Assembly: GCA_002081555.1 (NCBI GenBank)
Contig: MZNV01001838.1
Coordinates: 1 to 59,154, forward strand
DNA: 59,154 nt
DNA from: Protostelium mycophagum
Taxonomy: Eukaryota > Evosea > Variosea > Protosteliida > Protosteliaceae
Direction of reading: 5' to 3'
Below, piece by piece: positions 48,299 through 59,154 of the stretch (position 1 is its first letter; every line of letters starts with the position of its first letter). The translations under genes and the position numbers were made by a program. Below the pieces are notes generated by a model. It was given only the letters and a program-made list of their open reading frames with translations. It searched no databases and was not told the origin of the DNA.

Positions 48299-48475
48299 AT
48301 GGCAAAGGGAAGAGATTTGTCTTTCGAGAAGCTCAAGAAGGACTACGAGGAGGCCGAATACCAAGAGATGGTCGAAACCAAGAGAAAGATCCTCATCGAG
48401 GACCCGTACAGTATCGGAAGCTTCGACAACATCCCAGACGAGTCCTACAACCACATCGCCAGCTTCAAGTTCTAA
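48299..48475 (+). CDS. 58-residue highly biased small protein, unknown family
   Basis: ATG at 48299 to TAA at 48473-48475, intronless. Residues begin MAKGRDLSFEKLKKDYEEAE, then YQEMVETKRKILIEDPYS and end NIPDESYNHIASFKF. Codon choice is strongly G/C-ending (AAG, CTC, GAG, GAC, ATC, TTC), like the gene that follows and unlike most others here, which argues for a real, abundantly made protein. It has no signal peptide or membrane segment; an N-terminal amphipathic charged helix is likely. I do not recognise the family. Confidence 0.65.
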   Translation: MAKGRDLSFEKLKKDYEEAEYQEMVETKRKILIEDPYSIGSFDNIPDESYNHIASFKF

Positions 48476-48679
48476 TAAACTTGTCTTCTTTATACGTAAT
48501 GTGAAATCTACCTCTTTACAAGAGAAGCTTCGATCTTGAGCGCTTGTGTAACTCGCCCCAATTCTTCGCGAGTTCCACACGTATTATCCATGTGGAATTC
48601 GCGTGCACGAAGAGTTTCTTAGCCGCAGAAATCACTTTTCGCAACACCAACCAACGACACGCAACACCAAATCAATATA

Positions 48680-50793
48680 ATGTCCCACCAACAAGGTGAT
48701 AATCTTTGGAGTCGTAATCTTTCGTCATCTGATGTGCTGCAGAGAGCAAAGTAACTGTAGAACTCGGCAAGGGATCAGGAGGTCTCGAGACCGCCCGTAA
48801 CATCGCCTCAGGCACCGTCCCCTCTAACGCCGTCATGCTGGATTCCCTCAGCTCCGCTCAACAGTCAGTGAACCAATCTGGAAGCCACCTGGATGGTCAC
48901 GGACAGACTCTCGCTAAGGACACAGAACGTATCCTCGAAGCCACAAAGAACCTTTTGGTCGAAAAGAACTCTGACCAGAAGCTCCAAGAGATCCTCCTCA
49001 CCAGCAGAAACGCCGCCGCCACAGGCTCAAACGCCAAGATCAACCCCAGATCCAATGCCAAATTGGTCGGAAACGACCTCGCCAACACCGCCAGAGAACT
49101 CGCCACACTCCTCACCCAATCAAGAGAATTGAGAGGACTTCTCTTGGACCAGATCCAAACCTTCCAGAAGTTGTTCTGGAACAGAATGCAGTCTGAGGAA
49201 TCAACCACACGCACCATCCCATCAGGATACACCGGAGGACACTCCATCTCCTCTTCTGGACTTGCCGGACAGTACTACAGCTACGACACCGGATTCACCT
49301 CCGTCCCCACCGTCCCCGCCTACAACATCACCAGCACCGGTGCTGTGTACACCGCCAGACAGGGAGAGACACTCAACACCGCCTCTATCCCCTCCACTGG
49401 ATTCGCCTCCGCACCCTCCACAGCACCCTCTGTTGCCGCCGGCGCTGCTGACCCCAACTTTAAGAACATCACCCTCACCAGCGAGGAGAAGCGCGAGTTG
49501 ATCAACTCTTGGAGACAACTCATCACCCGCCTCGGTGCCAAGCCCAACTATGGAAACGCCCTTAACAACGTTTTCACCCTCTTTGACCACTTGAGCGACC
49601 TCAAGGAACAATCTGCTTCCGATCCCCACGTCCAAGCCGCTGGACAACAATCCCAGAGCGCCATGTACGGAGTCAGAGAGCTCATCGAGAGATTCATGGG
49701 AGGTCGTACTTTGGACAACCTCATCAGATCGTTGAGAGAGTACTACAACTTTGCCACTGAGCACCCCGAAGTCCGCCAATTCGGTGTTGACTGGTCCAAC
49801 TTTGCCTCCGAGACCATGATCAACCCCTCTTTGTTGAACGAGGAGAGATACGTATCCCGCATGGACGAGCTCGTCGACCGCACCGTCTACTGGATGAACG
49901 TTCCTTACTTCCGCACTCAGAGCAGAGCCATCGCCGACGAGATCAAGAGCATCTTCTACGCCATCAGAGAAGACGCCACCCTCACTGAGGTCCAGGACTC
50001 TTTTGCCCAGCTCTTCCGCGATCTCGCCCAAGACCAGAGCGGAAACGTCTCCATCGCTCAGCTCACCAACTCTCTTCCCCACCTTAAGAACCTGTTGGCC
50101 CCCATCCTCATCGAGCAGTTCAACTACATCCCCATCAACCGTGTCTACGGAACCACACCCAAGTACGACTTTGAGCTCTCCAACATTGTCCTCTCTGCCA
50201 CCGACCTCGTCCCCGACCGTTTCTTTTTGGATGTCCACACAAAGGCTAAAGTGGGACTCAACTCTGAATCCCAGGACCAGATGGTCACCCGCTTGAAGCT
50301 CAAGCTCACCAACCTCACCATCGCAATGAAGAATGTCAACTTCTACTACCTCCGCAAGAAGCTCCCCAAGATCGAGGACGAGGGTATTGTCGATGTTGCC
50401 GTATTGCCCCCCGGAGCCTCCATCAAGATTGTCTGGGAGTTGACCACCTCCTCCAAGAGACCTCTTACCGTCAACTTCCGCAAGGCCTCTTGCGACATCG
50501 GAAACCTCAAGGTCCACGTTGTCAAGGCCAAGCACTCCATTTTGGACAAGATCGCCACCAAGCTCTTTGCTGGTGCCATGAAGACCCGCTTGGAGTCTGC
50601 CGTTGCTGACGGACTTTCCAACGTTGGTAACTCTCTGTCCGACAGAATGAACAGAGCCGTCAGACACAAGTCACAGCCCAAGCTCGACACCCACGTCGGA
50701 GTCTCTGGAACCTCTGCCACCATCTCCAACACCAAGGACACCACACCCGCCGCCATCACAGGCAACACCCCCGCTGCTGTTGGAAGAGTCTAA
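48680..50793 (+). CDS. HAM1-N/TULIP-like (BPI-related) lipid-binding protein
   Basis: MSHQQ is joined across a 47-nt intron (48696-48742) to ESKVTVELGKGSGGLETARN; the rest is one exon, about 688 residues in all. The N-terminal third is helical and Ser/Thr-rich. The core includes FKNITLTSEEKRELINSWRQ, LFDHLSDLKEQ, YYNFATEHPEVRQFGVDW, FASETMINPSLLNEERYVSR, FAQLFRDLAQDQSGNVSIAQ, NYIPINRVYGTTPKYDFELS and MKNVNFYYLRKKLPKIEDEG, then KTRLESAVADGLSNVGNSLS. This resembles the fungal/amoebal HAM1 N-terminal (DUF5923-type) and bactericidal-permeability-increasing-like architecture, suggesting lipid binding. Codons end almost always in C or G, a mark of very high expression, and the bias creates a 481-codon shadow frame on the other strand. 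Confidence 0.8.
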
Positions 50794-50940
50794 ATAGATT
50801 AACTATAGAATCAATTGTATTTTATTATATTTTGGATGTGAATAAAAATATTTCTGTAGGCTATTTATCCTCCAGAATCTTCCTGCCTCAAATGATTGTC
50901 ACTGCAGAGCGAACAAGATCATTGCCTTTGCTCGCAGTAT

Positions 50941-50975
50941 TGAGGTTTTTTCAAACTCGTTGCGCGAAGTGCGAG
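50941..50975 (+). repeat. Left terminal inverted repeat
   Basis: 35 bp beginning TGAGGTTTTTTCAAACTCGT and ending AAGTGCGAG. A further copy of this end occurs inside the element at 51273 in the same orientation. Confidence 0.8.
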
Positions 50976-51999
50976 AGGTGTTTTCGACATATTTTTCAAA
51001 ATAATGTGACAGGTCGCATCAACACAAAATCTCGCACCCAAGAATAAAAAACACGTTTCAGAGTGCAGCGCGAATTTATCTTATTTCTCATCCTCATATG
51101 GATTGTCCATCAGTGATCAGCCCACATGGTGAAGTCACAGGTAGTCAAGAGTGGAGTGTGACACCTTGAGAGTGATGAAGTCCACTCTCATGTGTATTAT
51201 GTATGTCAATTTATAAAATCAAACAATTAATACTAAATAATAAAAAGTGCCTAAAAAATAGAGGGTGTGGCAATTGAGGTTTTTTCAAACTCGTTGCGCG
51301 AAGTGTGAGAGGTGTTTTTGGCATATTTTTCAAAATAATGTGACAGGTCGCATCAACACAAAATCTCACACCCAAGAATAAGAAAAACCACGTTTCAGAG
51401 TGCAGCGCAAATTTATCTTATTTCTCATCCTCATATGGATTGTCCATCAGTGATCAGCCCACATGGTGAAGCCACAGGTAGTCAAGAGTGGAATGTGACA
51501 CCTTGAGAGTGATCAATTTGAAATGGACATTTGTTGGAGGTCAGAATCTTCTCCTCTTGAATTAGTGTTATGGAGAGGTCAATTAGACGTGATTGGTGTT
51601 TATGTGGCTGTTGTCTGGATGTGGTTGGTTTTTTTTGGGATTTTATATTTTTCAAAATAATGTGACAGGTCGCATCAACACAAAATCTTGCACCCAAGAA
51701 TAAGAAAAAACACGTTACAGAGTGCAGCGCAAATTTATCTTATTTCTCATCCTCATATGGATTGTCTATCAGTGATCAGCCCACATGGTGAAGTCACAGG
51801 TAGTCAAGAGTGGAGTGTGACACCTTGAGAGTGATGAAGTCTGCTCTCATGTGTATTATGTATGTCAATTTGAATTGGACATTTGTTGGAGGTCAGAATC
51901 TTCTCCTCTTGAATTGGTGTTATGGAGAGGTCAATTAGACGTGATTGGTGTTTATGTGGCTGTTGTCTGGATGTGGTTGGTTTTTTTTGGGATTTTACC
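50976..51999 (+). repeat. Internal tandem and interspersed repeats of the TIR element
   Basis: Unit A (from TTTTTCAAAATAATGTGACA to CACCTTGAGAGTGATG, about 195 bp) occurs three times, near 50992, 51326 and 51647. Unit B (GGACATTTGTTGGAGGTCAG to GGTTGGTTTTTTTTGGGATT, about 130 bp) occurs twice, near 51520 and 51875. Copies differ at only a few positions. The order is end-A, end-A-B, A-B, which suggests two rounds of unequal exchange. Confidence 0.85.
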
Positions 52000-52366
52000 C
52001 AGAAATCAACAGATCACATAACCGCAACACGCAACAGAAGGACTCCCAATAACTTGACGATGGAATTCAAGCGATGAGAGACGGGCAGTTGCAAGGATGG
52101 TGCTCATCAAGTTCATAATGTCCACCCAAAATGGAATTCACAGATAATCTAATAATCAGCAGAAGCAAGAGGAAAAGGAGGGACTGAGGAATACCCACTT
52201 GGACGAAATCACAATCAAGCACAAAGACAAAGGATCCTACAAATAAAGATCTCGCACTGATGATGCATCATCTTATTTATTTTGAACTATTTCTCGCGTC
52301 GCACTCTGAAACGAAGTTTTCCTTATTTTTGGTGCGAGAATAGAGAAATTTGGAAGAAAACACGTT

Positions 52367-52401
52367 CTCGCACTCCGCGTAACGAGTTTGAAAAAACCTC
52401 A
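52367..52401 (-). repeat. Right terminal inverted repeat
   Basis: 35 bp beginning CTCGCACTCCGCGTAACGAG and ending AAAACCTCA, the reverse complement of the left end but for two or three bases. Confidence 0.8.
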
Positions 52402-52545
52402 TTTAGCTTCAGTTTACAGTTTACAATTCCACATTATTTGTGCAAAGCTTAACGTGTCTTGTTGCCGCAGTTAACGTGTCGTCGGGATTTTCAAAGTGTG
52501 AAGAAAATTTTCAAATTTCAGTCCAGCCGATGCGCAACAACAAAC

Positions 52546-54117
52546 ATGCTTCTCAAGTTGTTGAAATCAAGATATAATGGGGAGTCTGATCCAAAGATCT
52601 TGATGAAACTGTTTGAGGCAGAGGTGAAGGAAGTTTTCGAGCAGTGCAGGAATACACGCGGTGGAAAGAATGCCAGTTACATCAAAGAATTAGAGAAGGT
52701 GGATTCTGACCTCTTCGCACTTTCAGTTCGCACTGTGGATGGTTATCAATTCTCTATGGGCGACGATGAAAAGCAGTTTTCCATGCAGAGCACTTCTAAA
52801 CCTCTATTATACACAATGGCTTGTGAAGAACATGGTACAGAGGAGGTAATATAATCCGGTTCCTCTTTAACTGCAGAAAATCACCCGATCAAGGTACATC
52901 GTTGGATCGGCTGTGAACCTTCTGGAGTCCGTTTCAATTCATTTACGTTGAACGATGCCAACAAACCTTACAACCCCTTCGTTAACACTGGTGCCATTCT
53001 TTTATCATCTTTGATCTCAAGGGACCTTGGTAATGCAGAGCGGTACGATAAATGTCTGCAGCACTTTCAGAAGCTTGCTGGTGGCTCGAAGATCAATTTC
53101 AGCAACACCATATTTTTGTCCGAAAGAGACTCTGCTGACAGAAACAAAGCTTTGGCATATTTCATGGTGATTCTTCAGATAAATTATTTATAATAATCTT
53201 CAAAGGCAGAACATGAGGCCTTTCCAAAAGGTACACACATCATGGACACCTTGGATTTTTATTTTCAGTGCTGTTCAATGGAGGTTGATGTGAAGACGAT
53301 GTCAAACATCGCGGCCACGATTGCCAATAATGGTGTGGATCCAATTACCAAAACGTGAGTATTTGTTTTTATAAAATTTTTCTAATTGAAAAAGACCTGT
53401 TTTGAGCTACAAGACGGTCCATTCCTTACTCATCCTTCTGTTCTCATGTGGCATGTATGATTACTCTGGACAATGGGCCTTCGAAGTCGGATTGCCCGCT
53501 AAATCAGGAGTGTCTGGGTGTATATTTGTGTCTATCCCCAACCTGCTCGGCCTCTGTATATATTCTCCTCCACTAGATTTCAGAGGAAACTCTGTCAGAG
53601 GGTTGGAGTTCTGTAGACGTCTTAATGAGAGATTCAACTTCCATCTCTTTTCACAGATCATCTCTGGTTCAGCGATCAGAGAACCTGGACACCTTCCGAC
53701 TTCATCACATCATTCACACCTACCGAGGTATTTATATTTTAAAGAAGCTGAATAATCTGATTTACTTGTTCTAGAAAGCACGAGACAGATGATGATTACA
53801 AGATCATACAGACGATCAGAGCAGCCGCTGATGGACGTTTAGTCGACCTCCAACACTACATCATACATGACAATGTACACCCAGATTCTGCAGATTACGA
53901 CCTTCGTAGCCCCGCTCATCTCGCTGCATCCGAAGGACATCTCGACTGCCTCCAGTTTTTAAAAGAGAAGGGAGCTTATCTCAACATTGTAGATCGATGG
54001 GGAAACACCCCCGCAGATGATGCCTTAAGAGGTGGACATCAGGAGGTGGTGGACTGGCTGCATTCTATCGGTGGAGAGTCAAAGCACTTGTCTTCTTCCT
54101 CGAACGATCACCACTAA
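52546..54117 (+). CDS. GLS: Kidney-type glutaminase with C-terminal ankyrin repeats
   Basis: Starts MLLKLLKSRYNGESDP; upstream Arg/Phe-rich sequence may supply more presequence. The glutaminase fold is unmistakable: FSMQSTSKPLLYTMA (catalytic Ser in SxxK), VHRWIGCEPSGVRFNSF, ANKPYNPFVNTGAILLSSLI, FLSERDSADRNKALAYFM, FYFQCCSMEVDVKTMSNIAA, SCGMYDYSGQWAFEVGLPAK, SGVSGCIFVSIPNL and SPPLDFRGNSVRGLEFCRRL. Two or three ankyrin repeats close it: LRSPAHLAASEGHLDCLQFL, VDRWGNTPADDALRGGHQEV and VDWLHSIGG. It converts glutamine to glutamate and ammonia, probably in mitochondria. The eukaryotic GLS domain order is kept. Six exons with short introns. The TIR element ends 145 bp upstream of this ATG. Confidence 0.93.
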
Positions 54118-54392
54118 AAGGAAATTTTGTTTTGTAGATAATTTATTTCAAATAAATAGAATTCTTTTTGCCACATATATGGGGCAATAGCCTTACCACT
54201 CATGGACTATTTATATAAATATAGATGTCTGATTTCTATCAATCAAATATATAGACATTATTTTTACATTTTGCTGAACAATTTTTTGTGGCTGAGGAGA
54301 AATTCTGGAAGAGGGCTCCTTCCTTTCGATTGATGGCGGGTTGTTTGTGAGATGGATGACTTTCCACAAATCACAATTTGAGAGGTGATCAG

Positions 54393-55741
54393 ATGAGTGT
54401 GGGTCCTTCGCTTCCACCTGGTTTTGTACGCAAGGCAGCGCCAGAGCAACCGGGAATAGAGAGTGCAGGTCCCTCTCCGGCAACAAAGAGGTCATATGGT
54501 GTTTTCGCTCAGAGACCTTCAGAAGCTCCAACATCACCATCTATACAACACGATGTCATTGGTCCTCAACGGCCAACACAACAGACTTTAGAAGAAGCAG
54601 AGAAGAGACAGAAGGAAATTGATCAACAAGCGAGAGAGTTAGAGATCGATAATTGGAAGAAGTATGATCTCACTTTAAAATTATGAATTAATCGTATTAA
54701 GAATCACAGATTGAGAGAGGGAAATGTAGAACCGAGCAGAAAAGTAAAGAGAGAAGAATGGATGTTACAATTGCCCGAGGGAAAATCAATTGGTGAGTAC
54801 ATTTTCACAATCATGGCTGATCTTTAGCCACAACTGGACCTCGTCAATTTAGCAAATCTGGTACAGCAGGACAAAAATTAGATCAGTCTTGGACAACTGT
54901 TGGTGAAGACAAGGGAAATCCAGAGGCGGAAGCTGTGAGTTAGCAGTAATGTAGATTTTTTCGAGGAAAAATTCCAATTGTTTTAACGAAGAATTTTACA
55001 GTGAAAAATTCAAATTTTGAATCAAATTTTTTTCTAACAATAATATTAGGCAAAAGCAAGAGAACAAGCAGAAGCTGAGAGGATAAGAGCATCAAATGCA
55101 CAGAAGGAAGCGGCCATTGCTGACATGGTGTGTCACAAACTTTAGATAAATCAGGATGACAGATATAGGCACCCAGAGGATTGTCTTTGGTTGAAATGCA
55201 CAGACAAAAAAAACACAAAGTGGAAGCATCACCAACGCATAAAGGCGAATCCGGATCCGGATCCGATTCCGATTCAAGCGGAAAAAAGCGAGATAAAAAA
55301 GAGAAGAAATCGAAAAAATCAAAAAAAGAAAAGAAAAAAGGAAAAAAAGAGAAAAAGAGCAAGAAGGAAAAAGTATTTTATTTTTATTTTTGAAAGAAAT
55401 TCGATTTTTTTTAAAAGAGCAAAGTTAAGATATTCCAGGTAGAAGAGAAAAGACAACCGCCAAAAGCGGTGGGATTTACGCGTAATTTTGATCGAGATAA
55501 AACAGTCGCATCAAGACAGCACGACGCCGCAAGAGTACAGTAAGTCAATTCTTTTACATATAATATAAAAATTTAAACTTAAAATTACTGCTACATTCAC
55601 GCATTTTTTAAACAAACATATGCGGTTTGGATTGGTTGTAAAGATGTAAAGATGGAGGTACTGATGATTACAAGGGGGATGATAAGAGACTCTATGAGCT
55701 TGAACGACAGCTTTGCACCAGGACAAAACAAATTCCAATGA
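54393..55741 (+). CDS. GPALPP1: GPALPP1/DUF3752-family protein
   Basis: MSVGPSLPPGFVRKAAPEQP begins with the G(P)xLPPGF motif that names the family; a second motif is HDVIGPQRPTQQ. The DUF3752 segment follows: GNVEPSRKVKREEWMLQLPE, GPRQFSKSGTAGQKL, SWTTVGEDKGNPEAEA, then the helix AEAERIRASNAQKEAAIADM, PLSLVEMHRQKKHKVE, a Lys-rich tract, VGFTRNFDRDKTVASRQHD and, after a last intron, SLNDSFAPGQNKFQ, matching the family end (LNxxFxxGKxNxFL). The EWMLQLPE block is diagnostic. A small nuclear protein of unclear function, possibly linked to RNA processing. The Lys/Ser tract near 55260-55370 is low complexity. Confidence 0.85.
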
Positions 55742-56182
55742 AGATGCACGATTGTAGATTTGAGGGAAGTTGACCAATTCTTTTTTAACGGTGAAACGTC
55801 ATCATCAAAATTGAGGCATTGTCTGTACATCTAATATTTCATAAAGAAAATGGTCTGCTGGATTCATTTGACATCACAATGCAGAGTGGATATGATGATA
55901 TTTATAGCTACGAATGGACAACGTTGAAGAGGTTCTCATTTCGATGTCACAGACACGTCCAGCGTGCGGCACTTTGCTCAAAAAGCTTCTGCATCCAATT
56001 TCTGAATAATACGCGTAAGACAACTTTTCTCCGTGTCGGCGTTAACGTGGGTTTACGGTAGCGGAACGTGGTCGCAAAAAGTAACGAGTGTCATTCATTC
56101 GTCATTCCGCACGTCAAAAGTGACGGAGGAAGCGGGATGAGCGGAACAATCCTGCAAACCTCAACAAGTTTAATTCTGAACG
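55742..56182. other. Intergenic spacer
   Basis: About 440 bp. A 63-codon-plus plus-strand frame here (55819-56061) has no ATG-supported domain or family likeness and is not called. The spacer should hold the LRR gene promoter. Sequence turns CG-richer after 56000. Confidence 0.4.
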
Positions 56183-59154
56183 ATGATGAAGGGAGAGGTG
56201 TTGTCGTTGTTGCTATTGCTGCTCGGCTGTGCAAGTGCACAATGGTCTTTGCAAGCAGAACATGACTCTCTGATGAGCTTCTTTCACGCTCTAAACGGTG
56301 AGCGCGGAAGCAGCTGGGTGGACGTGAACTGACATAGTGCAGGACCTTCTTGGAATGACAACACAAACTGGGGAAGTGCTGATTCTTGTAGCTTTTATCA
56401 AGTTACATGCCTTAATGGTAAAATGATATCATTTCATGAGTAATACGGAGCCGATGAACCACAGGGTCTGTGATAGAGATAGTTCTCCAGTATAATGGCC
56501 TCGTTGGTTCACTCAGTAACTCTTCCATCATTTGGAATCTGCCGAACCTCACCAAGTTTGACATACAAGGGTCTTTGGTGACAGGTGGCATTCCAGAAAG
56601 TCTGATCACTTCTACACCACAGTTGCAGTGGTTTTCCGCAAAGTATTGTATTCTCGGTGGAGTTGTAAGTTTATGTTACAGATCTGTCATTCCTCCGAAC
56701 GATGTTAATGATGGTCTAATGATGCAAAAACAGTTTCCGAGCAGTATCATGTTGTGGACACAACTCCAATATCTCAGTATAGACTCTTGTGGAATGTCAG
56801 GCACACTTCCCGTCAATTTCTTCGAGAACAAGAATTTATTCTTCGTAAATGGTGAGTAATTTTGATGATGAGTAACAAGACTGAAAACTAAACGTTTAGT
56901 GCAATCGAATCGACTCGGAGGAATGGTGCCCAATTTTACAGGTCATCCCAACCTTTTTGCTTTCACCGTGGCTAATAACTTGTGAGTCATCAGAAATATT
57001 TTATTTGGCATTGAAGTTTGAAAATTTAAAATTAAATTTCCAGTATTTCCGGCGGTCTTCCTGATTTCTACAACATGCCATCTTTCGCACACATCAGTGT
57101 ATCTTTCAATCAGATGTCAGGTGTGACACTTTGACACCGGATGTCACAGTGACATATACAGGTCCAATACCAGATTCTTTCTGCGAAGCAACCAGCATGC
57201 TCACGGCCGAATTTGCATACAACTTTTTCGATGCGATACCATCATCTTTGAGTAATTTGACCAGTTTGCAAGAATTAGATCTCCAATATAATTATTTTAC
57301 CGGACCGTTCCCGTTAAAATTTGACGGATTGATGTCTTTAAAGAATGTGAGTAGATGTTAAAAAATCATCAATAAATATTTCAGATGTACGCGGGTCATA
57401 ACAGCCTCACGGGGCCCATTCCCGAAGATGTGTGTAATTGTAAACAACTCCGAACACTTGAGCTTTATAGCAATCTATTTGTAGGGCCGATTCCGCCGTG
57501 TCTCGGCGGACTCACATTCCTCCGGTCTCTGGCTCTCACAGACAATCAACTGAACGGTACGATCCCGCCAGATTTCAGTAATCTCGTGAATCTCGAACAA
57601 CTCGGGCTTTCTAGGAATTACCTGACTGGAGAAGTGAGTTTCTAATAAGTGGAGATCCAACTGAAGATCTCAGATCCCACAATCTATCTTAGACTTTCCG
57701 TTGATCATTCTGATGAGTATGTAAATACAGTTTGATCTGGTGTTGATTCATGTAGCTCTTGACAGTAATTACCTGTCTGGTCCGTTAGTGTTCCCTCGCA
57801 ACTCGACGTCACCACTACAACACGTCGATTACTCTTCGAATTTATTCACCGGAGAGATCCCTGATCTGAGCAACTATACAAATGTGATGATCGAATATTC
57901 TTTATCAATAATAACAATATAACATGAAATCAGACGAATTGATTTGTGGATGCATTTTTACTGAACTGGTTATCTTAGATTCAAGTTTTGCTTTTGGGAT
58001 ACAATACACTGAGCGGAGGAATACCAGACATGCCAGTCAGTCTCACAAACTTGACACTGGCGGGATGTTCTTTGCAGGGTCAGATCAATCCACAATTACA
58101 GAACCTCACCAAACTCGAGGCTATTGATTTATCATATAATCATTTCTCTGGGCAGGTGATTGTCTCTTCAACAAGACAAACATGATTAGTTTTCAAAGAA
58201 TGATCTTGCATGACAAAAAAGTACAAGAATCCAACTGATCCGTAACAGATACCCGAGATCTTCAGCAATATGCCACAGTTGGTCACCCTTAATCTAAATT
58301 CCAACAATCTGCAAGGACACATCCCCAACTTATCACAAGCAACCTCGCTGCAGGAGATGCTGCTCGATAGCAACCAGTTATCGGGATCTGTACCAACAAG
58401 TGTCCAAAGTCTGATAAGGCGTGAGTATTTTTGAATGATTTCGGATGGGAATGTCTAAAAGTCCGTGCAACGCACGGCAGCTTATTTATCCTTGACTGAT
58501 AATACGTAGTCCAGAGGTTATCGTTAGCTTCCAACAACCTCACAGGAGCACTACCGGATCTTTCCAACCTCGCTGGTCTGACATTTGTGAACTTGGAAAA
58601 TAACAGTTTCACTGGAGAGCTTCCATTTCTTGCCAAATGGAACCGTCTTGTCTCTGTAAGAATGCTCAATCATCACTCTGATAGCTAATTTTTGGCAGCT
58701 AAACCTTGCAAACAATGGGTTTGATGGAGCTATTTTCGACTTGAGATGGATATCCACAGCATCTCATCCTGCACTTGTACATCTTGGTGATCACCCCTCA
58801 CTGATCAAGTGCGATTCTCATATGTGACAGATATATCGAACAACAGATTCAAAGCTTCAGTGACAAGATCTTCAGCCAGCTTCCTCTCTCTATCGTCTAC
58901 TTTGATGCTTCTAACAACTACTTTGATGATAACCAATTACCGGACAATGACCTAATATCTGCAATACTGGAGTGGCTATTCATGACAGACTGTCTGATAG
59001 ATGGTAACAACATCGGTGGATGGGTGATACAGCTGTTCACAAAGATAAGGTAATAGTCCGTATATTTTTGTATGTTTCTACTATGGTGACACATCACAGG
59101 ATGCCGTCGCTGCAAAGACTCTCTATTGCCAATAACAAACTGATTGGCTTTCTG
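56183..59154 (+). CDS. Secreted-type leucine-rich repeat protein (partial, cut by window end)
   Basis: ATG at 56183: MMKGEVLSLLLLLLGCASAQ is a signal peptide. After a short intron the N-cap reads SLMSFFHALNGPSWNDNTNW and DSCSFYQVTCLNGSVIEI. LRRs of plant type (LxxLxLxxNxLxGxIP) fill the rest: LTKFDIQGSLVTGGIPESL, LQYLSIDSCGMSGTLPVNF, LQELDLQYNYFTGPFPLKF, LRTLELYSNLFVGPIPPCL, LRSLALTDNQLNGTIPPDF, LEQLGLSRNYLTGE and LTNLTLAGCSLQGQI. At least 15 repeats and about 18 exons, with introns often falling between repeats. The same N-cap and repeat class as the gene at 3.4-4.5 kb, so the two are paralogues. The end, including any TM or kinase, lies outside the window. Confidence 0.85.

Larger units (their letters stand above)
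50941..52401. mobile_element. Non-autonomous TIR element with internal tandem arrays
   Basis: The left end TGAGGTTTTTTCAAACTCGT at 50941 is mirrored at the right end by ACGAGTTTGAAAAAACCTCA ending at 52401, giving 35-bp inverted repeats with two or three mismatches. The arms stay related further in: TCTCGCACCCAAGAATAA on the left and, reversed, TCTCGCACCAAAAATAAG on the right. There is no coding frame. The size is about 1.46 kb. It fills the space between the HAM1-like and glutaminase genes. I see no clear target-site duplication. It is probably a MITE-like derivative of a DNA transposon that has grown by internal duplication. Confidence 0.7.

Noticed and set aside
49222-50667. 481-codon minus-strand open frame
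   Set aside because: It lies fully antisense to the HAM1-like gene and its Val/Gly/Asp/Leu-rich composition is the expected mirror of C/G-ending codons.

Overview
The window is nuclear DNA of a compact, intron-rich eukaryote. Genes sit tens to a few hundred bases apart on both strands. Most exons are 50-400 nt and most introns 37-50 nt with GT...AG ends. Recognisable genes are exclusively eukaryotic: ESCRT-III, akirin, GMF, RNA polymerase I/III AC40, RNase H2A, RasGEF, Ras, oxysterol-binding protein, PPR proteins and NUBPL. Several Ras/RasGEF/PH/LRR proteins and an Ig-fold transcription-factor-like gene suggest a free-living amoebozoan, perhaps a variosean of the Planoprotostelium kind. That assignment is inference. 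CDS spans below run from start codon to stop codon and include introns; splice sites were read by eye from frame and GT/AG context.

Layout. 1-3.37 kb: tail of an unknown gene, a satellite with a period near 50 bp, an exact 408-bp tandem duplication and weak coding-like frames. 3.37-7.7 kb: LRR membrane protein (+), dual-specificity phosphatase (-), Ig-fold DNA-binding-like protein (-). 8.7-13.9 kb: membrane-anchored PH/oxysterol-binding protein (+), NUBPL (-), CHMP6/VPS20 (+). 14-18.6 kb: tail-anchored small protein (-), a pseudoGTPase-GTPase-PH protein (+), mitochondrial acetyl-CoA acetyltransferase (-). 18.8-24 kb: a PIF1 helicase fused to a PARP-type zinc finger (+) and RPAC1/AC40 (-). 24.1-31.1 kb: a large RasGEF (-), RNase H2A (+), a Ras GTPase (-). 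31.4-39.2 kb: SPKK-rich protein (+), CUE/TRAF-finger protein (-), M16 peptidase (-), akirin (+), GMF (-). 39.3-48.5 kb: two PPR-type proteins (+), cytochrome b5 protein (+), a TM protein (-), an LRR/coiled-coil protein (-), a 58-aa protein (+). 48.7-50.8 kb: a strongly codon-biased HAM1/TULIP-like protein (+). 50.9-52.4 kb: a non-autonomous element with 35-bp terminal inverted repeats. 52.5-59.15 kb: glutaminase with ankyrin repeats (+), GPALPP1-like protein (+), and a secreted LRR protein cut by the window end (+).

No operon or single pathway links these genes. They form a housekeeping/signalling neighbourhood in which neighbours are often convergent (3-60 bp between stops) or divergent (13-170 bp between starts). 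The strongest candidates for something new are the PIF1-zf-PARP fusion, the pseudoGTPase-GTPase-PH protein, the CUE/TRAF-finger protein and the TIR element with internal tandem arrays. I saw no tRNA, rRNA or CRISPR array, and no retroviral or LTR element.
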